Assembly (NCBI GenBank): GCA_002729595.1
Contig: PBYL01000379.1
Coordinates: forward strand, 1 to 47,536
DNA: 47,536 nucleotides
Source of the DNA: Thalassovita sp.
GTDB taxonomy: Bacteria; Bacteroidota; Bacteroidia; Cytophagales; Flammeovirgaceae
Direction of reading: 5' to 3'
Below the pieces are notes generated by a model. The model was not told the origin of the DNA and did no database searches. It saw only the letters and a list, made by a program, of their open reading frames with translations. The translations under genes and the position numbers were made by a program. Shown here in pieces: positions 42,650 through 47,536 of the stretch. Within the stretch, counting starts at the first letter, position 1; each line of letters starts with the position of its first letter.

Positions 42650-42815
42650 GTCTTGAATTATTTAGCAGGACTTTTTTATGAAATTCAGCACTTTTTTAGC
42701 TGAAAAACATAGTAGAAAGCTCAGAAGTGATGCTATTTACTAGAATTCAAGACTTTTGAGGCATTCATTTCTGCCATTTAAATAAGTGAAAAATGAAATT
42801 CCGGACTTTTGGAGG
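42650..42815. repeat. Repeated GACTTTT boxes before the hydrolase-receptor unit
   Basis: In the gap between the AraC-type gene and the hydrolase gene, related boxes AATTC-nn-GACTTTT occur at 42681 (AAATTCAGCACTTTTTT), 42743 (GAATTCAAGACTTTTGAGG) and 42796 (AAATTCCGGACTTTTGGAGG), with a shorter copy GGACTTTTTT at 42668. The spacings of the shared C are 20, 62 and 53 bp, near whole DNA turns. GTCTTGAATT (42650) is the exact inverse of AATTCAAGAC (42744). Candidate binding sites of the AraC-type regulator. Confidence 0.5.
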
Positions 42816-42824
42816 AAAAGTCTA

Positions 42825-44588
42825 TTATTTCAGATGTTGTTTCATCCATTTTTTTGGTGTGAGCCCAGTTTCTCTCTTAAAAAAATCATTAAAAACCGAC
42901 TTAGAGCGGAAACCACTTTCATAAGCGAGTCCTAAAATAGTTAAATGTTTGTTGGCTGGGTCAATCGATTTTGCTTTAAAAGTTTCTAAGCGATAGCTAT
43001 TTACAAAGTCATTAAAGTTTTTGCCCATTTTCTTATTCAACAACCAAGAGAGTTTATTCGGATGCAATTCAATTTTTTCAGCTAAAGTCCGCAAGTTTAA
43101 TTCTGGGTTCAAGAATAACTGGTCTTCTTGCATTACTTTTAATAATAGTGCTTCAAACTCATCTGATTCTAAGTCAAATATTTCTTCTGGCTGGCTGACT
43201 TGTATAGGTTTGGCGACTACATTGGGAGATTGCTTTTTAAAAGTAGTATTACACAAATGTATATATTCAGAGGAACTTTTAAGTGGCTCCATCAGCGGGT
43301 CAGAAATAAAATTGATATACTGCCCTAAATGATTATTCACACCACTTTTCAATGCCACCAAAGCTGCATTCTCATCATTTTGATAAAGAGGAAAATAAAC
43401 TTCCCAAGGTAAATAGCCTACACTTTTAGGTTCATAATTAACCCTGTTTTCAGGTACAATCTCATTTCGAAATTGATAAAGCAGTTTAAATTCCGACACA
43501 TTTTGTATGAAAGAAGAACTGGCTAAGAAATCATACAAACTTTGTTTATCTTCCATCAAAATATAACAGCAAGCCTTAATTTGTAAAGCCAATTGCCATT
43601 GCGCATCGATCTCTAAAGACTTGTTCATCCACTTTAAAGACTCAACATATTCTTTTCGCAAGTAATACAAATAGCCTTTGGTAAAACAATGATTTGCAGA
43701 TAATGGATTGTAAACCATTGCTTTATCTACAAAACTCATCGCCTTTGCAAAATCTCCTATACCTGTATAACATTCGGCAGTAGCTTCTAAAGCTGCCGAA
43801 TAGTTTGGCGAAATTGCTAATGCCTTTTTTAAATATTCTAGCGCTGATTCTACTTCCCAATTTGCCCAATAAGCAGTTGTTGCCAAAGCAAAATAGCCTT
43901 CTGGTGCATCTGGTTTTAGTAACAAGCCTTTTTCCAAATAGCGATAACCCTCCGATAAGGCACTTTCTTTACCAATATGATTCCACGAAGCAAGAATGCC
44001 ATAACACTGTACAATTCCGAAATACGGTGGATAATAATTGGGATCAAGCTCGATGCATCTTTTATAGAATTCAATCGCTTTTTTAAAATCTTCAAGCTTC
44101 CAATTGAGCTCATAAAACCTACCTCTCAGGTAATGCTGGTAAGCTTCTACATTGGTAGTTCTATTTTCTACCAAATGCTCTGCAATGTCTAAATGCCCAA
44201 AATTTTCCCTGATTTTTTCGGCAATGAGTAAGCTTATTTCTTCTTGTAGATCAAAGATGTTTTCAAGCTTGCGATCGAAGTTCTCCGACCAAATATGAAA
44301 ACCATTATCTGTTCTGATGAGCTGCGCCGAAATTCTCACAGTATCTCTGGCTTTTCTAATACTACCTTCGAGCACAGTAGCCACACCTAGTTCATTACCG
44401 ATATGCCTTACATCTGTTTTGGTGTTTTTATAGACAAATGAAGATGTTCTGGCAGTAACCTTAAGCCCTTGAATTTTGCTTAGCGCATTGATGATTTCTT
44501 CCGTCATTCCATCAGCAAAATATTCATTCTCTGGATCGGAACTAAGATTTTCGAAAGGAAGAACTGCTATGGATTTCTGATTAATCAA
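42825..44588 (-). CDS. AraC-type regulator with adenylate-cyclase-like N-terminus and TPR sensor region
   Basis: A 587-residue cytosolic protein. The N-terminus (about 5-135) is the TolB-like/adenylate-cyclase-associated segment with IAVLPFENLSSDPENEYFADGMTEEII and IRKARDTVRISAQLIRT. TPR helices follow (about 150-340; e.g. EFYKRCIELDPNYYPPYFG). The C-terminal AraC domain (about 480-587) has LRTLAEKIELHPNKLSWLLNKKMGKNFNDFVN and the second helix-turn-helix ILGLAYESGFRSKSVFNDFFKRETGLTPKKWM. The reading frame opens directly after a stop codon, with TTG at 44586-44588 as the likely start, since the next ATG would remove the conserved N-terminus. It is read toward the hydrolase-receptor pair, which it probably controls. 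Confidence 0.85.
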   Translation of the reverse strand: MINQKSIAVLPFENLSSDPENEYFADGMTEEIINALSKIQGLKVTARTSSFVYKNTKTDVRHIGNELGVATVLEGSIRKARDTVRISAQLIRTDNGFHIWSENFDRKLENIFDLQEEISLLIAEKIRENFGHLDIAEHLVENRTTNVEAYQHYLRGRFYELNWKLEDFKKAIEFYKRCIELDPNYYPPYFGIVQCYGILASWNHIGKESALSEGYRYLEKGLLLKPDAPEGYFALATTAYWANWEVESALEYLKKALAISPNYSAALEATAECYTGIGDFAKAMSFVDKAMVYNPLSANHCFTKGYLYYLRKEYVESLKWMNKSLEIDAQWQLALQIKACCYILMEDKQSLYDFLASSSFIQNVSEFKLLYQFRNEIVPENRVNYEPKSVGYLPWEVYFPLYQNDENAALVALKSGVNNHLGQYINFISDPLMEPLKSSSEYIHLCNTTFKKQSPNVVAKPIQVSQPEEIFDLESDEFEALLLKVMQEDQLFLNPELNLRTLAEKIELHPNKLSWLLNKKMGKNFNDFVNSYRLETFKAKSIDPANKHLTILGLAYESGFRSKSVFNDFFKRETGLTPKKWMKQHLK

Positions 44589-45037
44589 TTAATGATGTTG
44601 AAATTTCTGGCTAAATATTCACACTAAACAATTGGCAAAGAAAGCAAAATATTGAAAACAAACTCATAATATCTAAACTACAGATATCGAGTATTTTTAT
44701 ATGAGAATTGATCCTATAATAAGAATGAGTTTTATTTTGGGAATATTTGCTCAAATTAAGCTAGATAGATTTTCTCCAATTTTGATTTAATCTCAGCTAA
44801 GTAATTTTTTTTGACCTTGCGAAAAAATCAAAAAGCTAAAAATGGATAATCCACAAAAAAACTGAGTTTAAGTACTCTGCTGATTGAAAAATGTATGTAA
44901 GAGCATGCATTATTTAGCTTATAAAGCACCATTAAATTAAAAATTACATATCAGTTTTTTAAAGATTTCTCCGTAATCTCCAATTGTGATTTATGCTACC
45001 TAAAAATTGTATTCTCATAATCAGCTGACAAACACGA
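44589..45037. other. AT-rich divergent intergenic region
   Basis: 449 bases without a reading frame that I can support. It carries the promoters of the AraC-type regulator (left) and the large adhesin (right). I see no strong hairpin, repeat or RNA gene in it. Confidence 0.6.
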
Positions 45038-47536
45038 ATGAATATGAGAACAACAAATAAGCAACTAACTAAAACCTTAATAGCATTTATACTAACTTCA
45101 ATTTCTTTCTACAACCAATTATTTGCACAGATAGAAATTTGGAGCGAAGATTTTACTACTGTTTCAACAAATGCCACTTCTGATAATGGAAACACAGCAT
45201 GGTACACCACATACCCAGCATACAGCAGTTTTTGGGGTGTAAAGAATAATTACTTTGAAGCACAAGGACTTTCAAATGAGGCCACTTGGTATTCAGAAAC
45301 AATCGACATTTCTAATTATACCAATGTGTCAATTAGCTTAAATATAGCTGAAAACGGGCGCTTAGAAAGCAACGATTACATAAGAGTTTATTATGCCATA
45401 GATAATGGCAACGAAATTCTATTTGCAGAAAAAAGGGACGATTTCACTTATCAACATATCTTTATTTCTGGATTAAATGGTAATTCCATACAAGTAATTA
45501 TTAAAGCCTTTAATAGCGATAGCCACGAAACTTATTACTTTGATGATATAGTGATTACAGGTACTGCTATTAGTAATTGTAATAATCAAATCAGTTCTTT
45601 CCCTTATACAGAAAGCTTTGAAGATGGTATTGGCAAATGGAAACAAAGCAGAAATGATAATTTTAATTGGACTTTAAACTCTGGTGGTACCATGAGTGGC
45701 GAGACAGGTCCAGATGTAGCTACAAATGGAAATTACTATTTATATACCGAGCAAAGCTCTTACAATGATGTAGCTTATATTGAAAGCCCTTGTTTTGATT
45801 TAAGCAATCTTGTGAGCCCTTATCTCTATTTCGATTATCATATGTATGGAGATGAAATGGGAACATTGGCTGTAGAGGTTCAATCAATATCAAACCCTAA
45901 TAATTGGACAACCATTTGGTCTGCCAGTGGGAATAAAAACAATACTTGGTATCTAGCCAAAATCGATCTTACTTCTTATGCTGGTTCGTCTATCAAATTA
46001 CGCATTAAAAGTGTAGCCACGGGTGGTAGTAAATGCGATATGGCCATAGATCATTTAGGAATTGCAGATCATATTATTTCTGTAAATAGTAATGCTACGC
46101 TAGCAGAGTTTCAACAAAACATCACCGGAACTGGTGTAACCATAGAAAACCTTTCCGTTACCTCTTGTGCAAATGAAGCTTACGGCACTTACTCTACTTC
46201 ATCTGGCTCTCAACTCAACTCAGATCATGGAATTATTATGTCTACCGGCAAGGCTACTGACATACAGCAAATGAACCGCAGTAAATGGTGGAGTACCCAG
46301 TTAAAAACTCCGGGAAATGCCACTCTTAACAACTACACAACGGGAAGTACTATGGATGTTTGCTATATAGAATTTGATGTTATTCCCTCCGGTGAGACAC
46401 TTAGCTTCAATTATACCTTTGCTTCAGAAGAATATGTAGACTATGTGGGTAGCCAGTTTAATGATGTTTTTGCTTTTCTGATTAGTGGTCCGGGAATAAG
46501 TGGTGAAGAGAATATTGCTGTAATTCCTAATACCAACACACCTGTATCGATCAATAATGTAAACCATTATGCTAACAACCAATATTTTGTAAATAATGCT
46601 TACTACGATGATCCTAACAATGGTGGTGGTTCAATTGCAGATTCTACTGCTTTTGGTTCGATTGAGTACGATGGATTTACCGTAAATTTAGTGGCTCGCA
46701 AACAAGTGCAAAGCTGCCAGAGATACCACATTAAATGGATGATCGGCGACGTAGGTGATGAACTGCTAGACTCTGGTGTGTTAATCGAAGGGTTATTTAG
46801 TAATGATATTTCTGCCAGTTTATCTGCCTCAGAGATTTATAACACATGTTTAAACGATCCAGTTACTATCACTTTTACGAGAGAAGGAAATGTGAGTAAT
46901 CAACTTACTTTAACGCCTAATTTCAGTGGTTCTATGCTGCAAAACTCAGATTACACGATCTCTGGATTAGAACATGGCTTAGTAAAGTTTGACGCTGGCT
47001 CATCTACTACTCAAATTACAATTGAAGCAGATCAAAACTACTCCATTAGCTCTTTAGATAGTGTAATCGTTGAACTAACTGGTTGTTCTGGTGGGGTGCT
47101 TACTTCTTCTAAAGTTTATTACAAACCTCTTCCAGATTTTTCAGATGATAACTTTCATGTTTGCTACGGCGATGTTTCAAGTATCGATCCGGGTGAATTT
47201 GTTTCTTACCAGTGGAAAGATTCACAAGGTAATGTACAATCTAGCGAGCGAATATTTCAAACTAATACTTCTGGTACTTATACACTCACAGTTGCTAACG
47301 AAGCCGGATGTGAAGACACCACTGAACCTTTTACTGTTACAGTTTTAGCCGAATTACAACTCTCTGCAACTGCGCAGTGCCAACCAGTTGGTATCAATAA
47401 AACCCAAGTGTACGTGCAAGCAATTGGTGGTGGTGGAAACTATCAATACAAATTGTCAGATCAGCCAGAAAATGCCTATGCAAACGATTCTATCTTTTTA
47501 ATTACTAATAATACTACTGTACTAATTGATGTAAAA
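45038..47536 (+). CDS. Large secreted adhesin, N-terminal part (runs off the window)
   Basis: The frame is open from ATG 45038 (a second ATG follows at 45044) to the last base, 833 codons. Signal peptide of about 31 residues (LIAFILTSISFYNQLFAQ). Then a beta-sandwich (about 32-185) and a MAM-like domain (about 190-345), SFEDGIGKWKQSRNDNFNW, SPCFDLSNLVSPYLYFDYHMYG, WYLAKIDLTSYAGSSIKLRIKS. Next is a choice-of-anchor L domain (about 350-590; YIEFDVIPSGETLSFNYTFASEEY, FNDVFAFLISGPG), then Ig/PKD-like modules with VSYQWKDSQGNVQ-type strands. Proteins of this kind are gliding or attachment adhesins exported by T9SS; the sorting tail would lie beyond the window. It is divergent from the AraC-type gene. 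Confidence 0.85.
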   Translation, partial: MNMRTTNKQLTKTLIAFILTSISFYNQLFAQIEIWSEDFTTVSTNATSDNGNTAWYTTYPAYSSFWGVKNNYFEAQGLSNEATWYSETIDISNYTNVSISLNIAENGRLESNDYIRVYYAIDNGNEILFAEKRDDFTYQHIFISGLNGNSIQVIIKAFNSDSHETYYFDDIVITGTAISNCNNQISSFPYTESFEDGIGKWKQSRNDNFNWTLNSGGTMSGETGPDVATNGNYYLYTEQSSYNDVAYIESPCFDLSNLVSPYLYFDYHMYGDEMGTLAVEVQSISNPNNWTTIWSASGNKNNTWYLAKIDLTSYAGSSIKLRIKSVATGGSKCDMAIDHLGIADHIISVNSNATLAEFQQNITGTGVTIENLSVTSCANEAYGTYSTSSGSQLNSDHGIIMSTGKATDIQQMNRSKWWSTQLKTPGNATLNNYTTGSTMDVCYIEFDVIPSGETLSFNYTFASEEYVDYVGSQFNDVFAFLISGPGISGEENIAVIPNTNTPVSINNVNHYANNQYFVNNAYYDDPNNGGGSIADSTAFGSIEYDGFTVNLVARKQVQSCQRYHIKWMIGDVGDELLDSGVLIEGLFSNDISASLSASEIYNTCLNDPVTITFTREGNVSNQLTLTPNFSGSMLQNSDYTISGLEHGLVKFDAGSSTTQITIEADQNYSISSLDSVIVELTGCSGGVLTSSKVYYKPLPDFSDDNFHVCYGDVSSIDPGEFVSYQWKDSQGNVQSSERIFQTNTSGTYTLTVANEAGCEDTTEPFTVTVLAELQLSATAQCQPVGINKTQVYVQAIGGGGNYQYKLSDQPENAYANDSIFLITNNTTVLIDVK

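Noticed and set aside
42825-44588. Adenylate cyclase
   Set aside because: Only the TolB-like segment often found in cyclases is present; there is no cyclase catalytic domain, and the C-terminus is an AraC domain.

Overview
The window looks like chromosomal DNA of a Bacteroidota bacterium, most likely a marine member of the Cytophagales. The evidence is an AT-rich sequence, SusC-like TonB-dependent receptors with N-terminal carboxypeptidase-regulatory-like domains, a type IX secretion (T9SS) sorting tail, permease-prefix FtsX-type ABC permeases, a beta-propeller 'Reg_prop' sensor kinase, a choice-of-anchor-L adhesin, and many SPII lipoproteins with short Bacteroidota-style lipoboxes. I saw no rRNA, tRNA, CRISPR array, phage module or intact insertion sequence. 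Genes at both ends run off the window.

Layout. 1-2.3 kb: N-terminal part of an APC amino-acid permease, a Tat-type dienelactone hydrolase and a small lipoprotein. 2.5-7.9 kb: an OmpR-type two-component system followed by a tight operon of secreted thioredoxin, ApbE flavin transferase, DUF4266 lipoprotein with a C-terminal CGC tail, and DUF3570 outer-membrane barrel. Phased 11-bp direct repeats stand before the regulator gene and again between the kinase and the operon. 7.9-14.8 kb (minus strand): TonB receptor, repeat-containing lipoprotein and T9SS-secreted endonuclease I, probably a DNA-scavenging locus. 15.8-17.6 kb: a cysteine-rich conserved protein of unknown function behind an FNR-like palindrome. 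17.7-21.3 kb: lipoprotein, KDG kinase, and a BlaI/BlaR1-like pair with two clear operators.

21.6-33.6 kb: a large Reg_prop sensor kinase, two paralogous FtsX-type permeases (the second in an operon with a PadR repressor), a secreted CocE-type hydrolase, a VOC protein, and between them a non-coding stretch with structured repeats. 33.7-37.9 kb: yebC, two exported proteins, and a DoxX-glutathione peroxidase-OhrR/MarR peroxide-stress operon. 38.1-44.6 kb: an NAD(P)-binding protein, a second TonB receptor, a class-C beta-lactamase-like lipoprotein and an AraC-type regulator with a TPR sensor region, with helically spaced repeats in front of the hydrolase-receptor unit. 45.0 kb to the end: the N-terminal 833 residues of a large secreted MAM/choice-of-anchor-L adhesin.

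The most interesting part is 2.5-7.9 kb, which reads as a regulated extracytoplasmic redox module: the two-component system probably controls a periplasmic thioredoxin, a flavin transferase and two envelope proteins of unknown function, one of which carries an ApbE-type acceptor-like motif (SGAS). The function is inferred, not shown.
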